Origin: Acinetobacter tianfuensis
GTDB taxonomy: Bacteria > Pseudomonadota > Gammaproteobacteria > Pseudomonadales > Moraxellaceae
DNA length: 53,984 nucleotides
Direction of reading: 5' to 3'
Assembly: GCF_003611465.1 (NCBI RefSeq)
Contig: NZ_RAXV01000028.1
Span: forward strand, 1 to 53,984
The notes beneath the pieces were generated by a model. The model saw only the letters and a program-made list of their open reading frames with translations, had not been told where the DNA came from and made no database searches. Every line of letters starts with the position of its first letter. Position 1 is the stretch's first letter. Below, one piece after another: positions 44,684 through 53,882 of the stretch. The position numbers were made by a program, and so were the translations under genes.

Positions 44684-45625
44684 ATGTCTGGCTTTTTGAA
44701 ACTTTCACAGTGGATACAAAAGACCTTTGCATTTTGGGTCGTGCTGTTTTCAGCGCTGGCGCTGTGGACTCCCGACGCTTTTATTTGGCTGAAAGCGTAT
44801 ATACCTTGGATGCTGGGCATTATTATGTTCGGTATGGGCATGACCATGAGCGCCTCAGACTTTAAAAGCGTGCTGCACAGCCCGAAGGCTGTAGGCATTG
44901 GCGTGGCAGCGCAGTTTTTAGTCATGCCCGGTTTAGCATATCTGTTGTGCAAACTTTTTGCTTTGCCGCCTGAGATTGCAGTTGGTGTCATTTTGGTTGG
45001 ATGCTGTCCGGGAGGGACTGCTTCGAATGTCATTACTTTTATGGCAAAAGGCAATACGGCATTGTCTGTGGCGTGTACTTCTGTTTCGACTTTGCTTGCG
45101 CCAGTGCTGACACCTGCCATTTTCTATGTGCTTGCCAGCCAATGGGTCGATATCAATGCATGGTCTATGCTGCTGTCGGTGCTGCAGGTTGTGCTTGTGC
45201 CGATCTTAATGGGCTTGATTGTGCGCAGCCTATTTCAAAAACAGGCGGAAGCTTCGGCCCAGCTGATGCCGCTGATTTCTGTGGCGGCTATTGTTGCTAT
45301 TGTGGCGGCGATTATTGGCGGCAGTAAAGCGCAAATTTTGGAGTCAGGCTTGCTTATTTTAACCGTGGTTGCTCTGCATAATGCTTTGGGCTGCTTATTG
45401 GGCTTTTGGGCAGCGAGAATATTCCAGCTGCCCTATGCTGACTGTAAAGCGGTATCGATTGAAGTCGGTATGCAAAATTCGGGTTTAGGTGTTGCTTTAG
45501 CCGCGGCGCATTTTGCGGCGTCGCCTATTACCGCTGTACCCAGCGCAATTTTCAGCTTATGGCACAATATTTCAGGTTCAATACTGGCAAGCTATTGGGC
45601 TGGGCGCTTCGATGGACAGAAATAG
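44684..45625 (+). CDS. Bile acid:sodium symporter (BASS) family transporter
   Basis: 313 residues from the ATG at 44684 (AAGGA upstream); the 43-residue-longer frame covers the pncA terminator and is not real. Ten-helix BASS fold with [10 protein letters not shown] near the N-terminus, the sodium-site loop [10 protein letters not shown] and the second-half [14 protein letters not shown]. Sodium-coupled uptake or export of an organic anion; PanS-like members carry pantothenate precursors, but the substrate here is unknown. Confidence 0.9.
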   Translation: MSGFLKLSQWIQKTFAFWVVLFSALALWTPDAFIWLKAYIPWMLGIIMFGMGMTMSASDFKSVLHSPKAVGIGVAAQFLVMPGLAYLLCKLFALPPEIAVGVILVGCCPGGTASNVITFMAKGNTALSVACTSVSTLLAPVLTPAIFYVLASQWVDINAWSMLLSVLQVVLVPILMGLIVRSLFQKQAEASAQLMPLISVAAIVAIVAAIIGGSKAQILESGLLILTVVALHNALGCLLGFWAARIFQLPYADCKAVSIEVGMQNSGLGVALAAAHFAASPITAVPSAIFSLWHNISGSILASYWAGRFDGQK

Positions 45626-45657
45626 ATAAGGCATTCAGCTGAGAATCTAAGAATAAA

Positions 45658-45685
45658 AAAAAGCCTGACATATGTCAGGCTTTTT
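45658..45685. terminator. Bidirectional terminator between the BASS and Smp-like genes
   Basis: Perfect palindrome around GCCTGACATATGTCAGGC with A and T runs on the two sides. Confidence 0.9.
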
Positions 45686-45698
45686 ATCTGCAGCGCTT

Positions 45699-46967
45699 TT
45701 AAGAGGCTTTAGATTGTTTCGATTTTAAAATTTCGGTACGGAATGATTGAGCCAGTTCAGCCGCTTCGGAGTCCATGCCATTGATCATAAAGGCATGGCG
45801 GGCTAGAACATTGGTTGGATTCGGCAGGCTGACCAGCTGGAAATGGTCTGAAATGTCTTTCAGCAGATGGTTTGGCACATGCACTGCATTTTCTTTGGCT
45901 GCCAGCTGCAGCACAAGGCGTTCAGCCGCTTGTACTGAACTGAGCTGCATTGCTTCTACTGAGCTGGAAATCGCGCTGCGGGTTTGCAGCACAAAACGTT
46001 TTTCTTCGCGGTAGCGTTTATACAGAACGTCAGACAGCAGCTGGAAGACAGCACTGATCATGGTCAGGCATTGCAGGGCATTTGGCTGTTCTGCAGAAAT
46101 ACTGATGACAGCGCCATGATCATCGAACTTCTGCACAGTGGTAATGTCAGAGCTATTCAGCTTGTAGTACTGCAGGCAGAGATCCACTGTCTTATTCAAA
46201 AACAGCTGGCATAAGTTGAAATATGGCCCAGAGACCGTTTTATTTACAGTATCTAGCAGCTGTTTGGGATCATAGAACTGAATATTCAGCGCTAGGCTGC
46301 TGTTGTCCAGCACAATTGGCTTCTGCTCTTTTTTAGGCTGGTGCTGCGCATTTTTCTGTGCTTGGGCAATTGCCACCGCAGCATTGTGTTTTTCTTGTTC
46401 CAAAGCTTGGGTTAAGCTCTGAATTTCATGCTTCAGCCGTGATTCATTATTAATGCGCGCTAGAAACTCACTGCGGCTCGGACGGGCAATCGCTCTGTAT
46501 GCCAGCCATAAAAGGCCATGGATCAGCAGAGATACGATAATGGCTAGCCATTGTGTGCGCAGAATTTCGCCAATGCTTGGTTTGATGAGCGTAATTTCGA
46601 CTGTGCCGACTTTTTTCTCATTTTGCAGCGCATCGCGGACAAAGACTTCACCTTCACGGGTTTTGGTTTGACCGCCAGTTGCCAGCACTTGCTTGCTGGC
46701 ATTTAAAATACGGATAGAGGCCACACTTGGGTTCGTTGCATAGCGGTCAGCCAGCAGCGCCAAAGATACGGTATTGGCCGGTTCCATTTCTGAAATGCTG
46801 TCTGTGACCAGCTGGCTGGTCATCAGTTGACCTTGGCTGGCACGGTTTTCGTTCAGCTGATGTGTGGTTGCCAATACCAATAAAAAGGTATGGAAAGCGA
46901 AACTTACTATTAGTAGGCTAGCAAATAGCCCTTGTCTAGGCGCATTCAACGTAAACTTCCAAGGCAA
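45699..46967 (-). CDS. Smp-like inner-membrane protein
   Basis: 422 residues. Membrane helices at about 13-35 and 137-157 flank a periplasmic domain of about 100 residues; a coiled coil (about 170-205) and a C-terminal cytosolic domain follow. The arrangement and the position divergent from serB recall Smp/AhpA (YtjB) of E. coli, which lies next to serB. Function is poorly known; the C-terminal part here is longer and of unknown type. Confidence 0.65.
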   Translation of the reverse strand: MPWKFTLNAPRQGLFASLLIVSFAFHTFLLVLATTHQLNENRASQGQLMTSQLVTDSISEMEPANTVSLALLADRYATNPSVASIRILNASKQVLATGGQTKTREGEVFVRDALQNEKKVGTVEITLIKPSIGEILRTQWLAIIVSLLIHGLLWLAYRAIARPSRSEFLARINNESRLKHEIQSLTQALEQEKHNAAVAIAQAQKNAQHQPKKEQKPIVLDNSSLALNIQFYDPKQLLDTVNKTVSGPYFNLCQLFLNKTVDLCLQYYKLNSSDITTVQKFDDHGAVISISAEQPNALQCLTMISAVFQLLSDVLYKRYREEKRFVLQTRSAISSSVEAMQLSSVQAAERLVLQLAAKENAVHVPNHLLKDISDHFQLVSLPNPTNVLARHAFMINGMDSEAAELAQSFRTEILKSKQSKAS

Positions 46968-47026
46968 AACTGTTCATTTTCGATTATGATTCTAACAATA
47001 GTTGTAGCTCAGACCCGAGTCAATTC

Positions 47027-48247
47027 ATGCGAGAAATCATTCTTATTTCATTTTTAGGTCCAGACCAGCCTAATCAATTTACCCGATTAATGCAGGCGCT
47101 GTCCGCCCATTCCTTACAGATCTTAGATGTAGGTCAAGCCGTCATTCATAACCAACTGACTTTAGGTATTGTTGTTTCGTCAGATGACCAAACCGCTACA
47201 GCTTTAGCAATGAAGGAAATTCTAATTTTAGCACATGAAATTGGCTTAACAGTTCGTTTTAAACCAATCTCTGCAACTGAATATGAACAATGGGTAAGTG
47301 AAGGAGGCCGTACACGCTATATCGTGACGGCTTTAGCACCAGAGCTGACCCCTTCACATTTACAGGCTGTAACAAAAATTGTGTCAGGCCAAGGCTTTAA
47401 CATTGAAACAGTAACCCGTTTATCAGGCCGTCCAAGCTTGGACGGCAGCGCTGAAGGCCCAAAACGCGCCTGTGTGCAATTTGGCCTAAGCGGTCAAATG
47501 TTAGATGCCGCAGCTATGCGCGCAGCTTGCTTGAGCCTGTCTGCAGAGTTGAATGTCGATGTAGCGGTACAGGAAGACAATGCTTACCGCCGTAACCGCC
47601 GTTTAGTTTGTTTTGATATGGACTCAACGCTGATTGAGCAGGAAGTGATTGATGAGCTGGCCATTGAAGCTGGCGTAGGCGCTCAAGTCGCAGAAATTAC
47701 TGAACGCGCAATGCAGGGCGAACTGGATTTCCAGAGCAGTTTCCGTGCGCGCGTGGCATTGCTCAAAGGCATGGATGCATCTGTATTGTCGAAAATTGCA
47801 GAGCGCTTGACGGTTACTGAAGGCGCAGAGCGTCTAATTTCGACTTTAAAAGCATTAGGCTACCGTACAGCAATTTTATCAGGCGGTTTCCAGTATTTTG
47901 CTGAGTATCTGCAAGCGAAGCTGGGCATTGATGAAGTGCATGCCAATATCTTGGATATTCAGGATGGCGTAGTCACAGGTGAAGTGAAAGGCCATATTGT
48001 GGATGGCGCACGTAAAGCCTTGCTGCTGACACAAATTGCTGAAGAAATGGGTATTTCTTTAGAGCAGGCCATTGCGGTAGGCGATGGCGCAAATGACTTG
48101 CCGATGCTGTCAATTGCAGGTTTAGGCGTCGCATTCCGTGCGAAACCTTTGGTACGTCAAAATGCCAATCAGGCGATTTCTAGCGTCGGTTTGGATGGCG
48201 TGCTGTACTTGCTGGGCGTGCATGATAAAGATTTAAACCGCGCTTAA
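47027..48247 (+). CDS. serB: Phosphoserine phosphatase
   Basis: 406 residues. N-terminal half holds two ACT-like regulatory domains (about 1-85 and 95-180), then the HAD catalytic domain with CFDMDSTLIEQEVIDE (catalytic Asp-x-Asp near 200), SGGFQYFA and GDGANDLPML. Last step of serine synthesis. Longer than E. coli SerB because of the doubled ACT part, as in Pseudomonas and mycobacteria. Confidence 0.95.
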   Translation: MREIILISFLGPDQPNQFTRLMQALSAHSLQILDVGQAVIHNQLTLGIVVSSDDQTATALAMKEILILAHEIGLTVRFKPISATEYEQWVSEGGRTRYIVTALAPELTPSHLQAVTKIVSGQGFNIETVTRLSGRPSLDGSAEGPKRACVQFGLSGQMLDAAAMRAACLSLSAELNVDVAVQEDNAYRRNRRLVCFDMDSTLIEQEVIDELAIEAGVGAQVAEITERAMQGELDFQSSFRARVALLKGMDASVLSKIAERLTVTEGAERLISTLKALGYRTAILSGGFQYFAEYLQAKLGIDEVHANILDIQDGVVTGEVKGHIVDGARKALLLTQIAEEMGISLEQAIAVGDGANDLPMLSIAGLGVAFRAKPLVRQNANQAISSVGLDGVLYLLGVHDKDLNRA

Positions 48248-48266
48248 GCGGCATGGCTGAATGAAG

Positions 48267-48294
48267 AAGCGCAGCTGTAAAGCTGCGCTTTTTG
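48267..48294 (+). terminator. Terminator of serB
   Basis: AAGCGCAGCT-gtaa-AGCTGCGCTT followed by T residues. Confidence 0.9.
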
Positions 48295-48650
48295 ATTTGT
48301 CCGCGGTGCAAATCATTTGTTTACTATTAAAAAATAGTCGACAAAAACAACGATTAACATGATCTGAAAAATAATTTTTAGCATGCAGAATTGCACTTAT
48401 TTTTTTGTAATGACACGCCAAGCGAGATGCTGTCCTTGTTCTGTAAAAACTTAAAATTAAAAAAATGTAATGACAAAATAATGTTGCGACAATATGTGTC
48501 GCTTAACCGGATAACAAGACTTTTTTTATCAAAAAAACTGCGCATAATGCAGTCATAGAGATTGATGTTCATACATTCCATTGATTGATTAAACGGTTAT
48601 TTTTACAGAGCTCAGCTTGTGCAAGGTTCTGTTAAACGTCGGAGGTTTAT
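48295..48650. other. 356-bp AT-rich region before the small membrane protein gene
   Basis: No gene recognised. Contains the repeat TGTAATGACA twice (near 48405 and 48466) and a perfect hairpin GCGACA-atatg-TGTCGC at 48486-48502. Probably promoter and control sequence of the 48651 gene. Confidence 0.45.
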
Positions 48651-48986
48651 ATGGTAACAGCGAATTTTGCCACCATTCTGGGCTTAAGCTTAGTCGCGGC
48701 TGCTGTCATTGCTGTTTTCTTCTCGCCGTATCGTCGCTGGTTGAATTATATGTTCGCAGGTATGCTGGCTTGGGGCATGATTGAAGTGATCCGCTTCGGC
48801 GCACAGGCGGTATTTGAATTGCCAATGGCTTATAGCTATCTTGTTGCGCTGATGAGTGCGATGGCCGTATTTATTCTGATGCTGTTTGCAGAAGACCGCC
48901 GTGCCGAGCAGCGTGCTGCAAAGCGCCGCTATATTGAACATACGCCAGTGTATGAAGACGATCAGCAGCAATTTTCAAGCCGCTAA
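48651..48986 (+). CDS. Small membrane protein of unknown function
   Basis: 111 residues with three predicted helices (about 7-25, 30-50, 60-82) and a basic-acidic cytosolic tail. ATG with GGAGG seven bases upstream. No family recognised. Own long, structured upstream region and own terminator, so it is an independent unit and its expression may be regulated. Confidence 0.72.
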   Translation: MVTANFATILGLSLVAAAVIAVFFSPYRRWLNYMFAGMLAWGMIEVIRFGAQAVFELPMAYSYLVALMSAMAVFILMLFAEDRRAEQRAAKRRYIEHTPVYEDDQQQFSSR

Positions 48987-49011
48987 TTCTCATAATTAGA
49001 ATGCAAAAGTC

Positions 49012-49037
49012 AGGCATGCCAAGCGCATGCCTTTTTT
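49012..49037 (+). terminator. Terminator of the small membrane protein gene
   Basis: AGGCATGC-caagc-GCATGCCT followed by T residues. Confidence 0.88.
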
Positions 49038-49140
49038 GTGCCTGCTGGATAATTTATGCAGCAAAGGCTTAGTTTAAAAAATAGAAGTTATGGTAGGATG
49101 AGGCAGTCGTTTTTCCAACAATTACAATAGGCTCAATGTC

Positions 49141-49620
49141 ATGAAATTATCATCAATTCCTGTCGTGAAGTTACCGCTGGTTGATGTCAGCACGGACCCG
49201 CTGGATTTACTGGTTGCTGGTTTGGCGCTTCGTATGAAACAGCTGGCGCGTACTAGCCCCAAGTTTATTGAATTGGTTCATGAGCGTCAGTTCCGTATCC
49301 AAATCGGTACAGATTTAGGTGTTGCGCGTCAGATTATCGTCAACAACGGTCATATTGACACAGTTTCAGGCGATGCAGAAAAAGCTGATTTCATTTTACA
49401 GTTTGCTGACAGTGAACAGGGTGTGAAGACTTTAATGAAAGGCGACCCGACTGCATTTATGACGGGTATGCAGAACGGCAGCATTAAAATGAAAGGTGAT
49501 TTTGGCTTATTGGTATGGTTTAACCAAGTGGCTAAATTGGTGCCGCCAAAATTGCCAAAACCGGTGAAAGAAAAAATTAAAATTGCCCGCGCTTTCATTA
49601 AAGAAAAAACAGGTAAGTAA
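49141..49620 (+). CDS. SCP2 sterol-binding-domain protein
   Basis: 159 residues with an SCP2-like fold over about residues 25-135, including DFILQFADSEQGVKTLMKGDPTAFMTGMQNGSIKMKGDFGLL, where the G-x-I-K-x-x-G-D motif is typical. Likely binds a lipid or other hydrophobic ligand in the cytosol. Some relatives such as UbiJ assist ubiquinone synthesis, but this one stands alone. Confidence 0.85.
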   Translation: MKLSSIPVVKLPLVDVSTDPLDLLVAGLALRMKQLARTSPKFIELVHERQFRIQIGTDLGVARQIIVNNGHIDTVSGDAEKADFILQFADSEQGVKTLMKGDPTAFMTGMQNGSIKMKGDFGLLVWFNQVAKLVPPKLPKPVKEKIKIARAFIKEKTGK

Positions 49621-49623
49621 TTT

Positions 49624-49700
49624 AAAAATTTCATCCAAGCCGTTTATTTTCTCCCTTTTCGGAGAAATACAAAGAGGGAATGAATATGGATGAAATTTTT
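49624..49700. repeat. 77-bp nested inverted repeat after the SCP2 gene
   Basis: Outer arms AAAAATTTCATCCA and TGGATGAAATTTTT (14 bp, perfect) at 49624-49637 and 49687-49700 enclose an inner TTTCTCC / GGAGAAA stem at 49648-49667. The outer arm begins three bases after the stop codon. Since a normal terminator follows at 49706, this is something extra: an RNA stability element or a small mobile remnant. Confidence 0.65.
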
Positions 49701-49705
49701 GAGAT

Positions 49706-49733
49706 AAAAAAGCCCTCGCTTGAGGGCTTTTTT
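49706..49733. terminator. Bidirectional terminator between SCP2 and dtd
   Basis: AAAAAAGCCCTC-gctt-GAGGGCTTTTTT. Confidence 0.92.
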
Positions 49734-49745
49734 ATGATTTGGTAT

Positions 49746-50186
49746 TTATTCAACATCTAAATTAAAAGTCACAGGGCCATCATTGACCAAATGCACTTTC
49801 ATGTCGGCAGCAAAAATACCGGTTTGCACATTGTCAAATTGGCTTTTGGCATAGTGAACCAATTGTTCATACAGCGCTTTAGCATCGCTTGGCGGCATGG
49901 CAGGGCCGAAGTCAGGCCTTAAACCTTTCTGGGTATTTGCCATGAGCGTAAATTGAGATACCAGCAGTAATCCGCCGCCTGCTTGGCTGACATTCCAGCC
50001 CATTTTGCCTTGTTCATCATCAAAAAAGCGATATTTCAAAATCTTATCAATCAGCTTTTTGCCTTTTTCAAAATCATCTTCTTTGCCCAGACCTAAAAAA
50101 ACTAAAATTCCGTGCTGAATTTCGCCTGCGGTTTCACCATCCACCACGACTTTGGCTTCGAGCACTCGCTGTAAAAGGGCGCGCAT
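49746..50186 (-). CDS. dtd: D-aminoacyl-tRNA deacylase
   Basis: 146 residues. Removes D-amino acids wrongly attached to tRNA. The SQFTLMA motif and the C-terminal GPVTFNL motif (the cross-subunit Gly-cisPro region) are both present. Normal family length, single gene. Confidence 0.94.
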   Translation of the reverse strand: MRALLQRVLEAKVVVDGETAGEIQHGILVFLGLGKEDDFEKGKKLIDKILKYRFFDDEQGKMGWNVSQAGGGLLLVSQFTLMANTQKGLRPDFGPAMPPSDAKALYEQLVHYAKSQFDNVQTGIFAADMKVHLVNDGPVTFNLDVE

Positions 50187-50659
50187 AATTTTTTAATCAC
50201 TCAATAGATATGTCTGAATTGTAGCAAATCTGCTGTTTAAGCTCTGAGTTATTATGTGGAAATTGTACTTAAGGTACTGAAAAGATTTTGATTTACTTTT
50301 AATAATCATCTAAGGCGACTGAAATCATAAATATTATCTTTTTTTATTTATTAGCTCTTGCTCGTCTTTTTCGGGCAGGAAAGGTTTAAAAGAGAGAGCA
50401 AGATGATGTTTAAGCGTTCTTGAGTTGTTGCTCGGTTAGCAGCAACGGGTCAAAAGACAGCGCAGGAATTTGCCAAAATGATGAGTCAAGAGCAAAAACT
50501 GGAAGAGCTGGTTAACAGCATGAGGTAAGGCTGCAGCAGTTTAAAACGCGCTGTCCAGCTAAACGCAGGCCATTTTGTTTTTGGGTATTTACTAAAAACA
50601 GCGCATTCCTTATTACAAATATGCTTTAATGCCAAGAGTTGAGAAAAACTTAAAATTGT
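50187..50659. other. 473-bp gap with a decayed coding remnant
   Basis: Between dtd and pncB. From about 50431 to 50528 one plus-strand frame reads like protein (VVARLAATGQKTAQEF... ending LEELVNSMR, then TAA), but it has a stop just upstream and no start. A related stretch with LARLFRAGK then stop lies at about 50350-50390. They look like remains of a lost gene. The pncB promoter probably lies near the right end. Confidence 0.4.
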
Positions 50660-51862
50660 ATGACAGCTCTGATTCAATCCCTTCTAGATACCGACTTGTA
50701 CAAATTCACCATGCTGCAGGTGGTATTGCATCAATTTCCGCAAACGCACAGTGTGTATCATTTCAGGTGCCGTAATTTAGATGCCACGGCATATCCTTTG
50801 GCGGAAATTTTAGAAGATTTAAACACGCAGCTGGATTTATTGTGCCAGCTGAAGTTTAGAGAAGATGAATTGCAATATTTGCGCAGTCTGCGTTTTATTA
50901 AAAGTGATTTTGTCGACTATCTGGAGCTGTTCCAGCTTAAGCGCCGCTTTATTCACGCGTCTATTGATGATGAAGGCCGTTTAGACATTCGCGTAGAAGG
51001 GCCGATGGTTCAAGCGATGATGTTTGAAATTTTCGTTCTGGCTATAGTGAATGAGCTTTATTTCCAACGTATCCGCAGTGATGAGGTTTGGGTTGAAGGT
51101 GAGCGCCGTTTACAGGCGAAAATTGAGCTGCTCAAACAGTACAGTGCAACGCAAAATCCAAATGATCCGCCATTTTTAGTGTCGGATTTTGGTACCCGCC
51201 GCCGCTATAGCTTTGCATGGCAAAAGCATGTGATTGAAGAGTTTAACAAAGCAGCGCCAAACATTTTCCGCGGCACGAGTAATGTATTTATTGCCAAAGA
51301 ATTAGGCATTACACCGATTGGCACCATGGCGCATGAGTTTTTGCAAGCTTTCCAAGCCTTGGATGTCCGTTTGCGCAATTTCCAAAAAGCAGCGCTTGAA
51401 ACATGGGTGCAGGAATACCGCGGCGATTTAGGCATTGCTCTGACCGATGTGGTGGGAATGGATGCTTTCCTGCGTGATTTTGATCTGTACTTTGCCAAAC
51501 TGTTTGACGGTCTGCGCCATGACAGCGGTGATCCCTTTGTTTGGGGTGACAAAGCATATGCACACTATAAAAAGCTGAAAATTGACAGCAAAACTAAAAT
51601 GCTGACCTTTAGTGATGGTTTGAATTTGGAAAAAGCTTGGGAATTACACCAATATTTCAAAGACCGTTTCCAAGTCAGTTTCGGGATTGGCACCAATTTG
51701 ACCAATGATATGGGGCAGACACCTTTGAATATTGTTTTAAAATTGGTGGAATGCAATGGCCAATCGGTAGCGAAAATTTCCGACAGTCCAGGGAAAACCA
51801 TGACTGATAACGGCACTTTCCTTGCTTATTTACGCCAAGTATTTGAGATTCAGGAAGACTGA
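50660..51862 (+). CDS. pncB: Nicotinate phosphoribosyltransferase
   Basis: 400 residues. Joins nicotinate and PRPP to give nicotinate mononucleotide in NAD salvage. Landmarks: [13 protein letters not shown] at the N-terminus, [24 protein letters not shown] with the active-site His, and [15 protein letters not shown]. Complements pncA at 43904. Confidence 0.96.
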   Translation: MTALIQSLLDTDLYKFTMLQVVLHQFPQTHSVYHFRCRNLDATAYPLAEILEDLNTQLDLLCQLKFREDELQYLRSLRFIKSDFVDYLELFQLKRRFIHASIDDEGRLDIRVEGPMVQAMMFEIFVLAIVNELYFQRIRSDEVWVEGERRLQAKIELLKQYSATQNPNDPPFLVSDFGTRRRYSFAWQKHVIEEFNKAAPNIFRGTSNVFIAKELGITPIGTMAHEFLQAFQALDVRLRNFQKAALETWVQEYRGDLGIALTDVVGMDAFLRDFDLYFAKLFDGLRHDSGDPFVWGDKAYAHYKKLKIDSKTKMLTFSDGLNLEKAWELHQYFKDRFQVSFGIGTNLTNDMGQTPLNIVLKLVECNGQSVAKISDSPGKTMTDNGTFLAYLRQVFEIQED

Positions 51863-51882
51863 AAGGTATTGTGAATAAACAG

Positions 51883-51910
51883 AAAAGGAGCGCTTGTCCG
51901 CTCCTTTTTT
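51883..51910 (+). terminator. Terminator of pncB
   Basis: GGAGCG-cttgtc-CGCTCC with flanking A and T runs. Confidence 0.9.
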
Positions 51911-52068
51911 ATATCTATCGCTTTTAGGCAAATTTCATACGTATTTTTATCGCTGTTTATTAGCGTAACTTATGTATGTTTATATCTGAAAATTTGCTAA
52001 GGCATACGGGAAATTACGGCTAATTGTAAAATACAGTTATGTTAAGATCAGGCATAAGTAGATAAATA

Positions 52069-52932
52069 ATGAAACCGACAGCGATGACTGAAACTGCATT
52101 GGATTTTGGTTTGCTTATAGAAGCAGAAGACTTAGTGCCGTATTTAGGGCATGAAAAATTAAGAATTTTCGATTTGAGCCGCAGTTCGGTTTATGAACAG
52201 CTGCATATTCCGCATGCAGTGCATGTGCAGCCGAAGCTCTTGGTGCGTCAAGAAGAGCAGGCCATGGGCCTGCTGCCGGATCAGGCTGGCTTAGAGCAGC
52301 TGATTCAGCATTTAAATATTTCTCCAGAACATCATGTTGTGGTGTATGACGATGAAGGCGGGGCATGGGCTGGGCGCTTAATTTGGAATTTGCACTGTTT
52401 AGGTTTTGAAAATACCAGCCTGCTGAATGGCGGTATTCATGCTTGGCTAGGCGCTGGTTTTCCAACGTCAGCAGATGTGCCTGCGTTTGATCCGATTGAA
52501 AATTTGGTACAGGTTGATTTATCGCATAAGCAAAACTTTCAGATTGAATATGCACAGCTGCGTGAGCAGGTGGAAAATAGCCAAATTCAAATTTGGGACT
52601 GCCGTACAGAAGATGAATATACAGGCCTGCGTCTAGCAGCGCGACGCGGCGGTCACATTCCAAATGCCCGTCATTTTGAATGGAGTACTGCCCTTAACAG
52701 GCAAAATCATTTAAAATTGCATCCTTTAGATCGCACGCAGCAGCGCTTAGAACAATTGGGCTTTAATTTAAACGAACCGGTGGCTGTGTATTGCCAGTCG
52801 CATCATCGTTCAGGTTTGGCTTATATCTTGGGGCGCTTATTGGGCTGGAATATTCAAGCCTATGATGGTGCGTGGAGTGAGTGGGGCAACCGCCTCGATA
52901 GTCCAGTTATAACCGGAGAGCTGCCGTCTTGA
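52069..52932 (+). CDS. rhdA: Thiosulfate sulfurtransferase (rhodanese) RhdA-type
   Basis: 287 residues, two rhodanese domains (about 20-145 and 165-280). The active loop C-Q-S-H-H-R-S-G near residue 244 matches the RhdA type of Azotobacter and Pseudomonas (CQTHHRSG) rather than mercaptopyruvate sulfurtransferases. Transfers sulfane sulfur to cyanide or other thiophilic acceptors. The stop codon overlaps the psd start (TTGA), so the two genes are translationally coupled, the same order as in Pseudomonas. Confidence 0.9.
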   Translation: MKPTAMTETALDFGLLIEAEDLVPYLGHEKLRIFDLSRSSVYEQLHIPHAVHVQPKLLVRQEEQAMGLLPDQAGLEQLIQHLNISPEHHVVVYDDEGGAWAGRLIWNLHCLGFENTSLLNGGIHAWLGAGFPTSADVPAFDPIENLVQVDLSHKQNFQIEYAQLREQVENSQIQIWDCRTEDEYTGLRLAARRGGHIPNARHFEWSTALNRQNHLKLHPLDRTQQRLEQLGFNLNEPVAVYCQSHHRSGLAYILGRLLGWNIQAYDGAWSEWGNRLDSPVITGELPS

Positions 52933-53780
52933 GCATCACATCTCAATTAAAAAAACAACTTTTCATTCAAGCGCAGCGTGTTGTACCGCAGCATAAGCTG
53001 TCCCGTGTGGTTGGCAAGCTGGCAGCCAGTGAAAACCCAATTGTCAAAAATGCGGTAATTTCAGCATTTAAAGCGCAATACGGCATTGATATGTCGATTG
53101 CAGAGCAAAGCAATGCTTTGAAGTTTAAGTCATTCAATGAGTTTTTTACCCGCTCTTTAAAAGACGGCGTACGTGCAATTGATACAGATGCAGGCAGTAT
53201 TGTGTCACCTGCAGACGGTGCCATTTCACAGTTGGGTAAAATTGAAGCCGGTGATATTTTTCAGGCCAAAGGCCAAAGCTTTTCTGTAGAAAAATTGATT
53301 GCAGATCCGCAGCTGGCAGAGCCGTTTAAAAATGGCCAGTTTGCTACAGTTTATTTATCGCCAAAAGATTATCACCGTGTGCATATGCCGTTTGCAGGCA
53401 CGTTAACTGAAACGCTGTATGTGCCGGGAGAGTTATTCTCTGTCAATCAAACGACTGCGGAAAATATTCCAGGCTTATTTGCGCGCAATGAACGTATGGT
53501 TTGCTTATTTGATACGGAATTGGGCCGTATGGCGGTGGTTTTAGTCGGTGCGATGATTGTGGCTGGTATTGAAACGGTAGCGACAGGCAAGGTGAAGCCA
53601 TCAGGCCGTATTGAGTTGAATCAGCACGATATGAAGCTGGAAAAAGGTGCAGAATTGGGCCGTTTTTATTTAGGTTCGACGGCTGTGGTTTTATTTGAGG
53701 AAAATAAAATGGCATGGGATGCTGCATTTAAAGCAAACTCTACTGTAGTGATGGGCGAGGCTTTAGGGCATACGCTTTAA
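52929..53780 (+). CDS. psd: Phosphatidylserine decarboxylase
   Basis: 283 residues. Makes phosphatidylethanolamine. The self-cleavage motif L-G-S-T near the C-terminus ([12 protein letters not shown]) generates the pyruvoyl group at Ser; [25 protein letters not shown] and [13 protein letters not shown] also fit. TTG start overlapping the stop codon of rhdA. Inner-membrane associated. Confidence 0.95.
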   Translation: MSITSQLKKQLFIQAQRVVPQHKLSRVVGKLAASENPIVKNAVISAFKAQYGIDMSIAEQSNALKFKSFNEFFTRSLKDGVRAIDTDAGSIVSPADGAISQLGKIEAGDIFQAKGQSFSVEKLIADPQLAEPFKNGQFATVYLSPKDYHRVHMPFAGTLTETLYVPGELFSVNQTTAENIPGLFARNERMVCLFDTELGRMAVVLVGAMIVAGIETVATGKVKPSGRIELNQHDMKLEKGAELGRFYLGSTAVVLFEENKMAWDAAFKANSTVVMGEALGHTL

Positions 53781-53802
53781 TTGAGTGTCTAATATTATAA
53801 AA

Positions 53803-53882
53803 TTCCTCCTTCCTCTGGGAGGGGATTAGGCGGAGGGAAAAAACCTCTCCCTAACCTTCTCCTATAAGGATATAAGAGGAGG
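53803..53882. repeat. CT/GA-rich inverted repeats next to the IS end
   Basis: Two adjacent imperfect hairpins, one with CCTCC...GGAGG (53806-53836) and one with CCTCT...AGAGG (53844-53880). The first contains GGATTAGGCGGAGG and the second its near complement CCTCTCCCTAACC, so they can also pair with each other. This looks like a dispersed intergenic repeat of the genus; other copies are not visible in this window. Confidence 0.55.
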
